Below, piece after piece: positions 21,644 to 32,829 of a stretch of 64,000 bases of DNA. Source of the DNA: Paracyclopina nana (Eukaryota; Arthropoda; Copepoda; Cyclopoida; Cyclopettidae); NCBI GenBank assembly GCA_019096065.1, contig JAGUCH010000002.1, positions 13,652,501-13,716,500 on the forward strand, read 5' to 3'. Under the pieces are notes generated by a model that was given only the letters and a program-made list of their open reading frames with translations, made no database searches and had not been told where the DNA came from. Position numbers and translations under genes: made by a program. The first letter of the stretch is position 1. Every line of letters begins with the position of its first letter.

Positions 21644-24600
21644 TCAGTCCTGAAACACGTCGTCGCACGTTTCTGCGGTAGCTGCTGACGGCGCCGACGA
21701 TGATGTTGAGTGAGAGGCCTCTTTGATCGGTGACGGAATGGACGGTCGAAGAGGTAGTGGCCGCGGTTCTAGCGGCGGGAGCAGGTATCTAGTAGCTTGG
21801 TGCACAGTTGGCGGCTTGTCCTGCAAATGCTGCAGTGGCAACGTATCTTCGTCGGTCGTGCTTCTCCTGTCACCGCTGCGTGTTTTGGATCTAGACCGTT
21901 TGGTGACCGCCTCTGGTCCACCTAAGAATCGCTCGGTGTCAGCCTGCAACATTTCCGCATTTGATCGTCGTTTCCTTTTCACCACTGTGCTAGTGCGATT
22001 GGGCTCGTCGTTGCCTGTAGTAGGGCTTGGCAGTTGCGGAGTATTGTGTGGAGACTCATTATCTGGTGTGGATGAGCGTTCATCCGGATCGGATTGGTAC
22101 CGAGTGCAGTCGTACTCAGGTATCGTGGGGTCATCGTTGAAGGCCGGGAGGGGGTCATCTCGGGCTTCTGGGAACCCGTATTCTCTGTCCGTCGGGGCCA
22201 CCGCATACTCATAAGGTACAGCGAGGTCATTAGCGGGCTCTGCCGCGACTTCGAGTGGCGGGTCCGCGAGGAATTCGGCAGATTCGTCACCTAACATAGA
22301 CAGATCCAAATCCTCGGCCGGTGGTGCAGTAGACACGTTGCCTTGATCTTGATCAGGTGGGATGTACAACTTGAGGCGGTCTACCGAGACGACCTGGTTT
22401 CGCGCTCGAGTCCAAGACGGGTCTGGTGCTATTTCGTAAGTGAGCTCGTTCACCCGTTTTTCAATTGTCCACGGTCCCGTCCAGAAGGTTTGTAGCTTCT
22501 TGGAGATGCGTGGAATGACCTTCGGAGTGAACAGCCACACTTTCTGTCCCACTACAAACGCACGCTTGTCCATGTGGTAAGCCCGTCGTTGTCGCTCTAT
22601 CGAGTTGGAGATGTTCTTCCTTGCCCATTCGTGTGCTAGTTGTATTCGCTCCTTCAGTTGCTTGGCGAACCGGCCTGCTTGCGTGGCCTTCGCTACAGCC
22701 GGCTGCGGGTCCCCAAAGATCAAGTCCAGGTTGGTTGACGGTTGGCGACCAAAAACCATTTCATACGGTGCCATGCCCGTTGAGCGGTTCTTGGTGGTAC
22801 GGAGGACGAAGAGGGCGAAGGGAACGACCTCGGCCCAGTCCGCGTATCGACCTTTGACCATCTTCCTGATGAGCTCGTTGAGATCCCGATGCGCCCGTTC
22901 GACCGGGTTGCTGCGCGGGTTGTATGAAGGAGTAGTGGTGGCTTGTATTCCCAGGGCCGCGCATACTTCCCGCATGAGATGGGCCGTGAAATGAGTCCCT
23001 TGATCGGTGTGTAGTCTCTCTGGAAGGCCGAATCTAGGGATGATTTCGGTCGTCAAAAACCGCACGGCTGTTTCGCATCATTGGAACCGCACGGGAAAGC
23101 TTCGATCCATTTGGTGAAGACGCACTTAGCGGTGAACAAGTAGCGGTGACGGTTCGACGAAGGCTGGAACGGCCCTACGTAGTCGAGGCTCAAGATCTGG
23201 AACGGGTAGCCCGCATAATGCGATTTGAGGGTGTGCAGCTGGTTTTTCTGGCCCGGCTTGGACCGTTGGCAAAGGAGGCAGGACTTGACGACTTCATCGG
23301 CCAGACGCGTCATGCCTGGGAAGTAAAAGTGCTGAGCGGCCCTGTGGACCACGGAATCGCGCCCTTGGTGTCCCATGGTGTCGTGTACGTGGCGGAGGCT
23401 GGCTTCCTGCCACTGGCGGGGCACCACCAGCCTCGAGGTTTGCCTCTTCCGATCCAGCAAGCGAAGAGCACCCTGCCGATCCATGGTCATGGAGCTTAGT
23501 TGCTCCAGCAGCACGCGGCCTCGAGGTGATGCGGCGTTGAGGTTCTCCTGCGAGGGCGACTGTTTCAGTCGGACCAGCTGTCTCAAGAGGACCAGGTCGT
23601 CGTCCTCCTCCTGGGCCGCAGCCCACGCTTCCGGCTTCGTGGGAATCAGCTTGAGATTAGCCACCCGGAAAAAGTCATCATCCGAGACGTCGGAGCTGAT
23701 ATGGTCACCCCGCTGTGCCAGGTGGGGCGCTCGGCTGAGGGAATCGGCATTGCCGTGCTTCACTCCCGCCCGGTGCACCACTTCGAAGTCGTAGTTGGAG
23801 ATGGTGTCGAGCCATCGGCCCAGCATTCCCGTGGGCGCTTCCATGGAGCGGATCCAGAGGAGGGCCCGATGGTCAGTGCGCAAGATGAACCGGCGGTGTT
23901 GCAGGTAATACTTGAATTGCTTGATGAAAATTATTACGGCCACCAGCTCGCCCTGATTAGCGGAATAGTTGCTTTGAGCAGCGTTCAACTTTTTGGCGCC
24001 GTACAAGATGACTCTTTCCTTGCGATCTTGGACTTGGGAAAGAACCCCCCCAACAGCCCTGTTTTCTTGCGAGAAATCCGTGTCCAGGATGAAAGGGTTA
24101 GGCGAAGAGAAGTCCGGATAGGCCAGTACAGGCGCAGAGGTCAGCCTTCTCTTGAGTTCGTCGAAAGCGGCCCGAAACTCCGGGCTGGGTTGAAAAACAT
24201 GGTTGTCGCTGGTGCCGTCGTCCTTGGAGAGCTTGTCCGACAGGGGCGCCGCGACATGTTGGTACTTCTCAATGAAGGATCGGTAATAATTGGCCTTGCC
24301 AAGGAAGATACGCAGCTGCTTCCTGGTGTTAGGCAGAGGCCATTCACGGATGAGGTCAATGTAGGCTGGCATGACCTCGAGACCCTGAGGAGTGACAACA
24401 TGCCCCAAGTATGTCACTCTGGATTGGAACAGGTGACATTTTGACGGCTTCAACAGAAGTCCTGCTTTCTCGTGGGCCTGCAGCACCAGGCGCAAGTTGC
24501 GGAGGTGGGACTCGAAGTCGGTTGAATGAACTAAGCAATCGTCGAGGTATGGAAGGGCCACGTCCCATGATATGCCCTCCAGTACCATTCTGTTAAGGCG

Positions 24601-25990
24601 GCTGTACGTCTTGGGCGCATTGGTGAGGCCGAAGGGCATCTTGAGGAAGGCGTATGAGCCGTCTCCTGTGGAAAAGGTGGTCTTCTCCACGTCCTCTGCC
24701 CGTATGGGAACCACGTTAAAGGCACCCACCGCATCCAACGTTGAGAATACCGTGGAGCGGGCCAATCGGCTGAGGTTATCCCTGACGTCTCCGATGGGGT
24801 GTGAGTCGACTACAGTAGCCTTGTTGAGTTCCCTATAATCCACGCACCATCGCAGCGTGCCGTCCTTCTTGCGAACGGGAACGAGAGGCGCGGACCACGG
24901 TGAAGTGATGGGCGTGATGACTTCTTCCTCCAACCACTTCTGGATCTGCTCCTTCAGGGACGCCTCGAGGTTCGGGTTGATGGGTCGCCGACGGATGTTG
25001 ATTGGCTTCGTCCCAGGCTTAAGGTCTATGGCGTGCTCGACCAGCGTGGTCTGCCCGTGCGGCCGTCGAATGAAAAGGCTCCGACATGGGCCGCGAGCAG
25101 GGTGGCGGCTTGAGCCAGCCGCTTGGGGTTATCCTTGAGCATGTCGTTCTCGTTCAGCTTGAAGGTGTCAATGATAAGGTCGGCCTGCTCGTAACGGCGC
25201 TTGGCCTCGGATTCCGACTGCTTCCGGCTGGTACTGCGGGTGGTGACCGGCGTGCGCACCGCGTGCACCGAGGAGCAGCCTCCGTTCCGCTGGGGTCGTC
25301 GCTTTCTTCGTAGACACGGAGAGTGCCGTAGGTCACTCCACCTTTAAGGCGGAGCGGGTGATCCAGGGGGTTCAGCACCCCAACTGCCAGGCTGCCGCCG
25401 GCCCGCGGCTGGACTAATGCAATGTTCCAGGGCGCCAGCTGCGTCTGCGCAGCAAACTGGGGCTCTGCCTCGAGGGCGGCGGCCCGCGTGGACCCGTGAG
25501 GCCAGTGAGGGGCTACGGCGGCCACCAGGGTGACAGTGCGGGCTGGAATGTTGACGGGCCGCAGGATCCGGACTTCATACTCTTCCTGATCCTCGGCAGG
25601 TTGGAGGGCGCCCACCAGCGGGATCTGCTTCCCGTGCACGCGCAGGGTCCCTTGGGAGTGGAGCTGGTCGATGCGGTGGTGGCTCAAGAAGGGCCCTGAC
25701 AAGTTGAAATCCATGGAGAGGTTCCGCACCACTGCGGGTCGGATAGAGAAGGAGTGAGGGTGATTGCCCAGCTGCACTCGCAGTGGCTGCCGTAACTCCC
25801 CTAGGACCTGGAGACGTTGCTGTGCGTGGGCGGTGCCCACCGCGGGCATGTCGAGCATGGGTCGGAGACCGTGGGGAAGAACTCCAAGTCGGCGGGCAAA
25901 ATTCTCGGAGATGCACGTGCGCCAGCTGTTGCCGCTGTCGACCAGGGCCCGGGCCTTGATCTTGCCGATGCGAATCGGGACTTGAGCCAT
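21644..25990 (-). pseudogene. pol: Gypsy E2 pol, broken by three small deletions
   Basis: Starts at 25990 with the protease region (ALVDSGNSWRT), then RT (YLDD near 24530), RNase H, integrase zinc finger and core, and a C-terminal acidic tail ending at 21644. Compared base by base with E1 it has one-base losses near 25271 (C run), 25056 (G run) and 23070, dividing it into frames 25990-25154, 25268-25026, 24933-23053 and 23065-21644. The integrase core (TDQGTHF, NPVERAHRDL) is uninterrupted here, unlike E1, which has a stop codon at that point. The lesions are private to this copy. Confidence 0.87.
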
Positions 25991-26064
25991 GAATCGTTGA
26001 TGGCTGGCGATGTGGTCGAGAGCTGCTAATATGGAGGAAGGTGAGGGGACCCGGCTGGAGCTCT

Positions 26065-27434
26065 CTACAACCGGGTCGAGTCGTTTCCCGGTGCCGCATC
26101 ATCCGAGACCTCGGATTCGGGTTCCTCCTGGGCGTGGCCTCGTAGATTTCATTGACTCGAGCCTTTTTGTTGGTCTTGCCCGACGAGCCTTGCCGATCGG
26201 AGGTCCTTTTCTGGTCGGAGGCGCGCCTTCGTCCTCGACCTCGGGAACTCTGCCCTCGACCCGCCTGGTCCTTGTTGAGGGAAGCTGCGTGAGCCCACTT
26301 GTCGATCTTGGGGTCGTAGCGGCCAGTACGTTTGTCGGAGTCGAGGGTCCTGCATTCGCTCTTGCGGTGGCCCTTACGCTCGCAGTAGAAGCATACGATC
26401 GTGGAGTCGTCGCCGGTTCGCGGAATCATGGCGGCAACGCGGCCTTTACCTTGCCCCAACGACAACCAACATTCAGCTTGACTGGCGGCTTCCAAGGCAT
26501 CGGCCATGGTGGTGAATTTGTGCCCGGCGATGCCCATGACCACATCCTTGCGATGAAGCTTGGTCACAAACATACGGATCAAGTCGGGGTAGGTCTCGAC
26601 CTCCTTGGCCAGCTCAGGCTTGGCGCGGACGAAGATGCTACGCAGTCTAGCGTGCCATTGGGGAATCCCTTCATCAGAGCGCTGATGGGCCGTTTCGAGG
26701 GCTATACGGGCCACCTGGGACGACGTGGCGGTGACGAAGAACCTCTCGTAGGCGTCGAGCAGGTGCTTGAGGGTGAAGTTTTCGTCCGTCAGGAACAGAT
26801 CTACCTCATTGATAGTGCGAAGTGCCGCACCCACCATGGCATGCTTGACCTCCAGTTTCTTGGTGGCCTCGGTGTCCTTGGACCCCAAGAAGGTGGCTTC
26901 CACATGGAGGCGGAAGGTGAGCCACTTGTCAGCTTCCGTGTCCTCGAACTTTTCGAGTTTGCGCTTGCGCCCAGAACGAGCAGCGGCGTTTTCAGCCTCG
27001 AGACGGCGGGTGTTGATCTCCAGGAGCCGTAGCTCGGCCTCTTGTTTGCGGGCCTGTGCATCCGCCTGCCGCTGGGCCTCTATGGACTTCAGAAATTGCA
27101 GCAGCATCGACTGCGACAGCCCCTCAGTGTCGGGGTTGGCGCCAGCCGGGTTGGTCTCAGCTGGTTGGTTGGGCGGATCCGTTCTAGCCCCGGACCCGGG
27201 GCGAGGCCTGGTCCCGGTAGCGGCCTCAACGGCCGATCCTTGGTTCCGCGGAAACCCAAGAGGGTCTAGGCCAGAGCGGCTCCCGGCGGCGGCCCCATGG
27301 GCCCCGAGGGTGCTTAAATCGGCTTCGAAGCGTTGTTGGAGCCCGGTGGGGTGTGGCCCCAACTCGTGGCTGTCTGGGGACGCCCCGAGCTCCTCGTTTG
27401 CGGAGGTGTGAGGAGGAGATCGTTCGACAGGCAT
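26065..27434 (-). pseudogene. gag: Gypsy E2 gag, frameshifted near its C terminus
   Basis: Opens at 27434 (MPVERSPPHT) and matches E1 gag through the CCHC knuckle (CFYCERKGHRKSEC). A one-base loss near 26130 shifts the final residues, so the frame runs on into the pol region to 25575 instead of stopping at the position equivalent to the E1 gag stop (26065-26067). Confidence 0.85.
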
Positions 27435-28605
27435 GATGAATGAGCGGCGGCTGCAGAGCGAAAGGGGTTGGCTTAAGGCCTTGGTGAAAGTAAGTGAATG
27501 AATATTTACCGAGAGTGGCGTAAAAAGCGCGAGAGCAGGGGTGTAACAACTTGGAGTGAATCCAAAGAACTGTGTCTTTTCCCCCTGGTACTCGATCTTT
27601 TATAGCCTCTCTCATCCCCTGTGCAGCGGCCGCTCACCCGCAGCATCCGCTGCATTTTTCCGACCCTCGGGTGATCGTTTTAGCATGGCAATTGAAATTG
27701 TTTGTGCGATCCGGTCCTCGATAGGAGATTTTGACGATCGTAAAACAAGAAGGTTGTTTGGAGCGACTGCTGTGCATGCGAGAATAATGGCTTTTAGTGC
27801 GTTGACAGACAATCTTGATAATTGCCTTGCACATGTGAAGCACAGCATGCAGCCCTCATAAAGGGGCCAGTTTTACGGCTTGTTTATTGGCACTCTCTTG
27901 CCTCACTGCAAGATGGCCGATGCGTAAATTGCAGCAGCGGCAATTATGCGTTGAAATGCATTGGAATGGAGCGGCTCTGGCTCTGCCTCAGGGGGGTTGC
28001 TGGCCCGCCCTGTGTGGCTTCTGGGCGACCGCGGCCTCGAGGCCGTCGATCGTGACGTGCGGGGGTGTGGCCGACCCGGCAGTTCGCTGCGCAGGTATTC
28101 GAATCGAATTGGGAGCATGAGAATGAGCAGAGAATTGATCGTGCTGATCGAATTTGATTTATTAGCATTTGCGATGCATGTATAGTGACTAGCTCTCATT
28201 TAGTGGCTCGTTACACTTTTCTGTTGAGTGATGCGATGCCCACTGTGTTATGCGCTTCCGGTGGTCCGGGGTAGATGGCCTCTTCCCAAGGGCACCCGGC
28301 CTCGACGCGGAAACGGTCCTGGTGTTTGGACCCAGGGGGCACAGCATCCGCACTCGGTGTCTCGGGGGACGACGCGGGTGGCGGGATCTGCTGCCCAAGC
28401 TGCTCCCTCTCGTGAGCTTCTGGTAGCCTCAGCCACCGTAGCCTCAGCGAGGGTGAGGTTGGTGTTCGTGGCATACTTTCAGCCGGAACGCACTAATATT
28501 GCTTCCTCTCCCCGGTCTTATTTTTGATCGTTGTCGGAAACAACGACTTCCCAGGGGTGGAGGCGGGAGCGAAGGTGTCGCGTGTTTTGCGGTACTCGAA
28601 GAGTT
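27435..28605 (-). other. Untranslated leader of Gypsy E2
   Basis: About 1.17 kb between the primer-binding site and gag with no credible coding frame. It includes the conserved TATA-like box (27597-27604). The same leader, lacking its first 50 bp or so, is at 7853-8996 in E1. Confidence 0.6.
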
Positions 28606-28623
28606 GTCCTACCGACCGCGCCA
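28606..28623 (-). other. Primer-binding site of Gypsy E2
   Basis: Read on the - strand the sequence after the 5' LTR is TGGCGCGGTCGGTAGGAC. TGG plus GCGC is the complement of a tRNA CCA end, and the site closely resembles the tRNA-Ser type site reported for 17.6/297-like insect elements. The tRNA identity is an inference. Confidence 0.65.
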
Positions 28624-28627
28624 ATTT

Positions 28628-28824
28628 TGTAGGGGTTCGAACACTCTGAGACCTACGCGCTACACCTTACTAACTTATAGCTTACAAGACTCCATCTTAG
28701 TTGGAAGGATATGTCGTCGAGCTGTTTGCTCGCGCGTAGTCGTTTATTTACTGCTGTACAATTGTAGTGCTACCGCACGAGAGGAGGCGAGAGCGCAGGT
28801 ACGCAGGCTCGGGATCCTGCTACA
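28628..28824 (-). repeat. 5' LTR of Gypsy E2
   Basis: 197-bp LTR, TG...CA, matching 18659-18855. The flanking CATT at 28825-28828 completes the target duplication. Confidence 0.93.
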
Positions 28825-28828
28825 CATT

Positions 28829-31052
28829 ACATCTGCTTGCCCCAACATGGCCAAAAACTGACAGGGCGGGGCAAGCAGCCAAAAGGGGGGAGGTATGACC
28901 CCAAATGCAACTGAATTTATCAAATGTCAAGTGAGTGATGACTTTGAAGGCCACAAAGGTCAACAAAGTGGCCTTGGAGGGATGCTTGTCACATTGGTCT
29001 TTTATTAGTACTATCGCGTAACACAGAAAAATTGACCCTGGGGCAAGCAGACACTTGGGCTAACTTTTGACCCAAACTGCTCTGTCAGGGGTCTTAGACA
29101 GAGCCAAAGAAGGTTCTGAAGGCCAAAAAGGCCAGCTTTGGCATTGCATTACATCTGCTTGCCCCAACATGGCCAAAAACTGACAGGACGGGGCAAGCAG
29201 CCAAAAGGGGGGAGGTATGACCCCAAATGCAACTGACTTTATCAAATGTCAAGTCAGTGATGACTTTGAAGGCCAGCAAGGCCAACAAAGTGGCCTTTGA
29301 GGGATGCTTGTCACATTGGTTTTTTATTAGTACTATCGCATAACACTGATAACTTGACCCTGGGGCAAGCAGACACTTGGGCTAACTTTTGACCCAAACT
29401 GCTCTGTCAGGGGTCTGAGACAGAGCCAAAGAAGGTTCTGAAGGCCAAAAAGACCAGCTTTGGCATTGCATTACATCTGCTTGCCCCAACATGGCTAAAA
29501 ACTGACAGGGCGGGGCAAGCAGCCAAAAGGGGGGAGGTATGACCCCAAATGCAACTGACTTTATCAAATGTCAAGTCAGTGATGACTTTGAAGGCCAGCA
29601 AGGCCAACAAAGTGGCCTTGGAGGGATGCTTGTCACATTGGTTTTTTATTAGTACTATCGCATAACACAGATAACTTGACCCTGGGGCAAGCAGACACTT
29701 GGGCTAACTTTTGACCCAAACTGCTCTGTCAGGGGTCTGAGACAGAGCCAAAGAAGGTTCTGAAGGCCAAAAAGACCAGCTTTGGCATTGCATTACATCT
29801 GCTTGCCCCAACATGGCCAAAAACTGACAGGACGGGGCAAGCAGCCAAAAGGGGGGAGGTATGACCCCAAATGCAACTGACTTTATCAAATGTCAAGTCA
29901 GTGATGACTTTGAAGGCCAGCAAGGCCAACAAAGTGGCCTTTGAGGGATGCTTGTCACATTGGTTTTTTATTAGTACTATCGCGTAACACAGATAACTTG
30001 ACCCTGGGGCAAGCAGACACTTGGGCTAACTTTTGACCCAAACTGCTCTGTCAGGGGTCTTAGACAGAGCCAAAGAAGGTTCTGAAGGCCAAAAAGGCCA
30101 GCTTTGGCATTGCATTACATCTGCTTGCCCCAACATGGCCAAAAACTGACAGGGCGGGGCAAGCAGCCAAAAGGGGGGAAGTATGACCCCAAATGCACCT
30201 GAATTTATCAAATGTCAAGTCAGTGATGACTTTGAAGGCCAGCAAGGCCAACAAAGTGGCCTTTGAGGGATGCTTGTCACATTGGTTTTTTATTAGTACT
30301 ATCGCGTAACACAGATAACTTGACCCTGGGGCAAGCAGACACTTGGGCTAACTTTTGACCAAAACTGCTCTGTCAGGGGTCTGAGACAGAGCCAAAGAAG
30401 GTTCTGAAGGCCAAAAAGGCCAGCTTTGACATTGCATTACATCTGCTTGCCCCAACATGGCCAAAAACTGACAGGGCGGGGCAAGCAGCCAAAAGGGGGG
30501 AGGTATGACCCCAAATGCACCTGAATTTATCAAATGTCAAGTCAGTGATGACTTTGAAGGCCACAAAGTTCAACAAAGTGGCCTTGGAGGGATGCTTGTC
30601 ACATTGGTCTTTTATTAGTACTATCGCGTAACACAGATAACTTGACCCTGGGGCAAGCAGACACTTGGGCTGACTTTTGACCCAAACTGCTCTGTCAGGG
30701 GTCTTAGACAGAGCCAAAGAAGGTTCTGAAGGCCAAAAAGGCCAGCTTTGACATTGCATTACATCTGCTTGCCCCAACATGGCCAAAAACTGACAGGGCG
30801 GGGCAAGCAGCCAAAAGGGGGGAGGTATGACCCCAAATGCACCTGAATTTATCAAATGTCAAGTCAGTGATGGCTTTGAAGGCCACAAAGGTCAACAAAG
30901 TGGCCTTGGAGGGATGCTTGTCACATTGGTCTTTTATTAGTACTATCGCGTAACACAGATAACTTGACCCTGGGGCAAGCAGACACTTGGGCTGACTTTT
31001 GACCCATACTGCTCTGTCAGGGGTCTGAGACAGAGCCAAAGAAGGTTCTGAA
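28829..31052 (-). repeat. Right-arm 322-bp satellite array, outer segment (about 7 units)
   Basis: Reverse-oriented continuation of the 322-bp array (equivalent points at 29288, 29610, 29932, 30254, 30576 and 30898). It stops inside a unit at 31052, where the terminal minisatellite begins. With 17848-18658 the right arm has about 9.5 units against about 11 on the left, so the arms are unequal. Confidence 0.95.
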
Positions 31053-31251
31053 GCTTGCACTAGCTTGTTCTTGCTTGCTGGCATTGCTTGCCCCTGCTTG
31101 CCCTTGCTTGCCCTTGCTTGCCCTTGCTTGCCTCTGCTTGCACTAGCTTTTTCTTGCTTGCTGGCATTGCTTGCCCCTGCTTGCCCTTGCTTGCCCTTGC
31201 TTGCCCTTGCTTGCCTCTGCTTGCCCTTGCTTGCCCTATTTAGTCACGCCC
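31053..31251 (-). repeat. Terminal GGGCAAGCA minisatellite, right end of foldback element
   Basis: Mirror image of 4030-4210: copies of TGCTTGCCCT organised as two higher-order blocks of about 97 bp, each with the variant CTTGCTTGCTGGCATTGC. It ends in CTATTTAGTCACGCCC at the element terminus. Confidence 0.85.
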
Positions 31252-31988
31252 AGCAATGAGCTGAATCCTCAATATTTCATTGATACAGCTGCAATGCTAT
31301 TTGATTTGGTAGCTGAAATTCAAGAAAAGGTTGACATCAAGTTTGAGATTGTCAATCTTGGTGGAGGTGTTGGAATACCATACCGACCAGAGGACCTAGA
31401 GGTAGACTTGCTGTTGGTTGGCTCGAGTATTCGGGATTTGTACTTTAGCAAATTTGGCCCAAAATGTAACCTCAAAGTTGCCATGGAATGTGGTAGACTA
31501 ATTACTGGGCCTCATGGATACTTAGTAACGAAGGCAATCCACACCAAAGAGACTTACAGAGTAATGAGTTTTCTAAGTTGATCATTTCTGTGATATTCAA
31601 ATTGCCCTTCAACTGATAGAAGTACATAGGTGTAGATGCCACTATGGCCAATTTGATGAGACCAGGAATGTATGGAGCCTACCATGAGATTTCAGTTCTC
31701 AATGATGATCCAGAATCTAAGGAAGATGTGTATGATATTGTTGGGTCGTTATGTGAAAATAATGACAAGTTCGCAACCAAAAGACTTCTAAAAACTCCCC
31801 AAATCGGAGACTTTCTGGTGATTCATGATGTGGGAGCCCACGGGCATGCCATGGGTTTCAATTATAATGGAAAGTTGAAGAGTGCAGAGTTTATGCTGCA
31901 ATCAGGGGGCCAATTCTATCAAATTAGGAGGGCTGAAACACTGAATGATTACTTTGTTACGCTTAATTTTCCTCAGCTAATTCTTTAA
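31252..31988 (+). pseudogene. LysA-like diaminopimelate decarboxylase, 3' half (interrupted)
   Basis: C-terminal half of the gene begun at 2895. Bases 31252-31260 duplicate the target site AGCAATGAG; new coding sequence is 31261-31560 and, after a 62-bp intron, 31623-31988 (stop 31986-31988). Removing both insertions and introns gives 412 codons (411 aa), normal for LysA. Visible motifs: NLGGGVGIPYRPE (PLP-phosphate glycine loop), ECGRLITGPHGY (usual EPGR has Cys for Pro), GVDATMANLMRPGMYGAYHEI, GSLCENNDKFA (active-site Cys region) and DVGAHGHAMGFNYNG. All expected catalytic regions are present and no stop or frameshift breaks the exons. Known LysA converts meso-diaminopimelate to lysine, a pathway animals lack, so horizontal acquisition is inferred; the exact donor and substrate are not. 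A polyadenylation signal follows at 32077-32082. Confidence 0.85.
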
Positions 31989-32076
31989 AATTGAGTTATT
32001 AACTAATTCTGAATTAACGGTTGCAACATCAGACTAGTTAATCTGAGAGCTCTTTTGTTGACTGTAAATGCACGAC

Positions 32077-32082
32077 AATAAA
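32077..32082 (+). terminator. Polyadenylation signal of LysA-like gene
   Basis: AATAAA 89 bp after the stop codon at 31986-31988. It is the first canonical signal downstream. Confidence 0.55.
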
Positions 32083-32168
32083 ATGGCGCTTTTTATATAC
32101 AATTTCTGCATTATGTTCACCTTAAGCATAAGTGAGCTTGGAAAGAAATTGAGAAGAATATTTCTTTA

Positions 32169-32666
32169 ATTGGGGGCGAACGCGCGAAGTGCGTGAGCCC
32201 TCATCTCTACCACGAATGGCCACAGATGGAATTTTTAAGGCTTTAGCAGTTGAGAGGAAGTAGGACGCTTGAAAAGAAGAGCATACATAGAAGTGAAAGT
32301 AGCCAACGCAACGGTACACAAAGTAGTTCTTACACCTTTTTCTGATCACATATCAGACCACTTTTTCGACCACTTTCTATGACCACTTTTTCTGACCACT
32401 TTTCCCGACCACTTTTTCTGACCACTTATTCTGACCACTTAATCTGACCACTTTTTCGACAACTTTTCATACCACTTTTTCTGAACACTTTTTTGACCAC
32501 TTTCCTGACCACTTTTCTCAGACCACTTTTTTCATTTTCTCTGACCACTTTTTTCACTTTCGAATTTTGCCACCAAACTAAGCTTGATTACGGGTTTCTA
32601 TGAAAGCTGTCAATACTTAAAATGACAATTTTAATTTTTAATTTGCCAAGTACGTTCGCCCCCAAT
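32169..32666. repeat. Inverted-repeat element with GACCACTTTTT minisatellite
   Basis: Perfect 14-bp inverted repeat ATTGGGGGCGAACG at 32169-32182 and its complement at 32653-32666. The interior (32340-32560) is a degenerate tandem repeat of CTGACCACTTTTT. No target duplication is evident, so it could be an old non-autonomous transposon or a local inversion. Confidence 0.6.
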
Positions 32667-32829
32667 CAGTCCACATGTGGACGTGTACATCTAGTTTGTA
32701 ATTAATATGCTCAACAGGGCGAAGCATGAAAGGGTCCCGAAAAAAGAACTAAAGAGAGCTCGGGGATTTTCGATCCCTTTTTCCTGACCGATAGCCAAAA
32801 CCGAAAACACTAAACAGTAAACAGTAAAC

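Larger units (their letters stand above)
18659..28824 (-). mobile_element. Ty3/Gypsy LTR retrotransposon E2 with env-like gene, complete
   Basis: 10,166-bp element on the - strand with two 197-bp LTRs (18659-18855 and 28628-28824), target duplication CATT, a primer-binding site next to the 5' LTR (28606-28623), gag, pol, env and a polypurine tract (18856-18865). It belongs to the same family as E1 and faces it tail to tail, so the two make a large inverted repeat. The LTRs look nearly identical by eye, implying recent insertion, yet gag, pol and env each carry frameshifts. Confidence 0.93.
4030..31251. mobile_element. Composite foldback-type element (27.2 kb) with two nested Gypsy elements
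   Basis: The insertion is flanked by a perfect 9-bp duplication AGCAATGAG (4021-4029 and 31252-31260) and interrupts a LysA-like exon. Its outermost 18 bases form an imperfect inverted repeat (CGGTGTGTCTAAATTGGG on the left; GGGCGTGACTAAATAGGG from the right; 14 of 18 identical). Each end continues as a GGGCAAGCA minisatellite and then as 322-bp tandem units pointing in opposite directions, around a loop of about 120 bp (7780-7825 plus 17771-17847). Long inverted arms built of tandem subrepeats and a 9-bp duplication recall Drosophila Foldback (FB) elements and MULE-type targets. No transposase frame is visible, so it is presumably mobilised in trans. Without the two Gypsy elements it is about 7.1 kb. 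Confidence 0.75.

Noticed and set aside
3859-31251. The 27-kb stretch as an ordinary large intron
   Set aside because: The real intron (3859-3969) ends before it, the exon resumes for 60 bases, and the break is marked by a 9-bp duplication within codons and not by GT-AG signals.
2895-31988. LysA-like gene as bacterial contamination
   Set aside because: It has two spliceosomal introns in phase, animal genes directly on both sides, and insertions of eukaryotic transposons.
32122-32349. 75-codon frame on the minus strand
   Set aside because: It runs into the inverted-repeat element, has no splice or start support and no recognisable domain.
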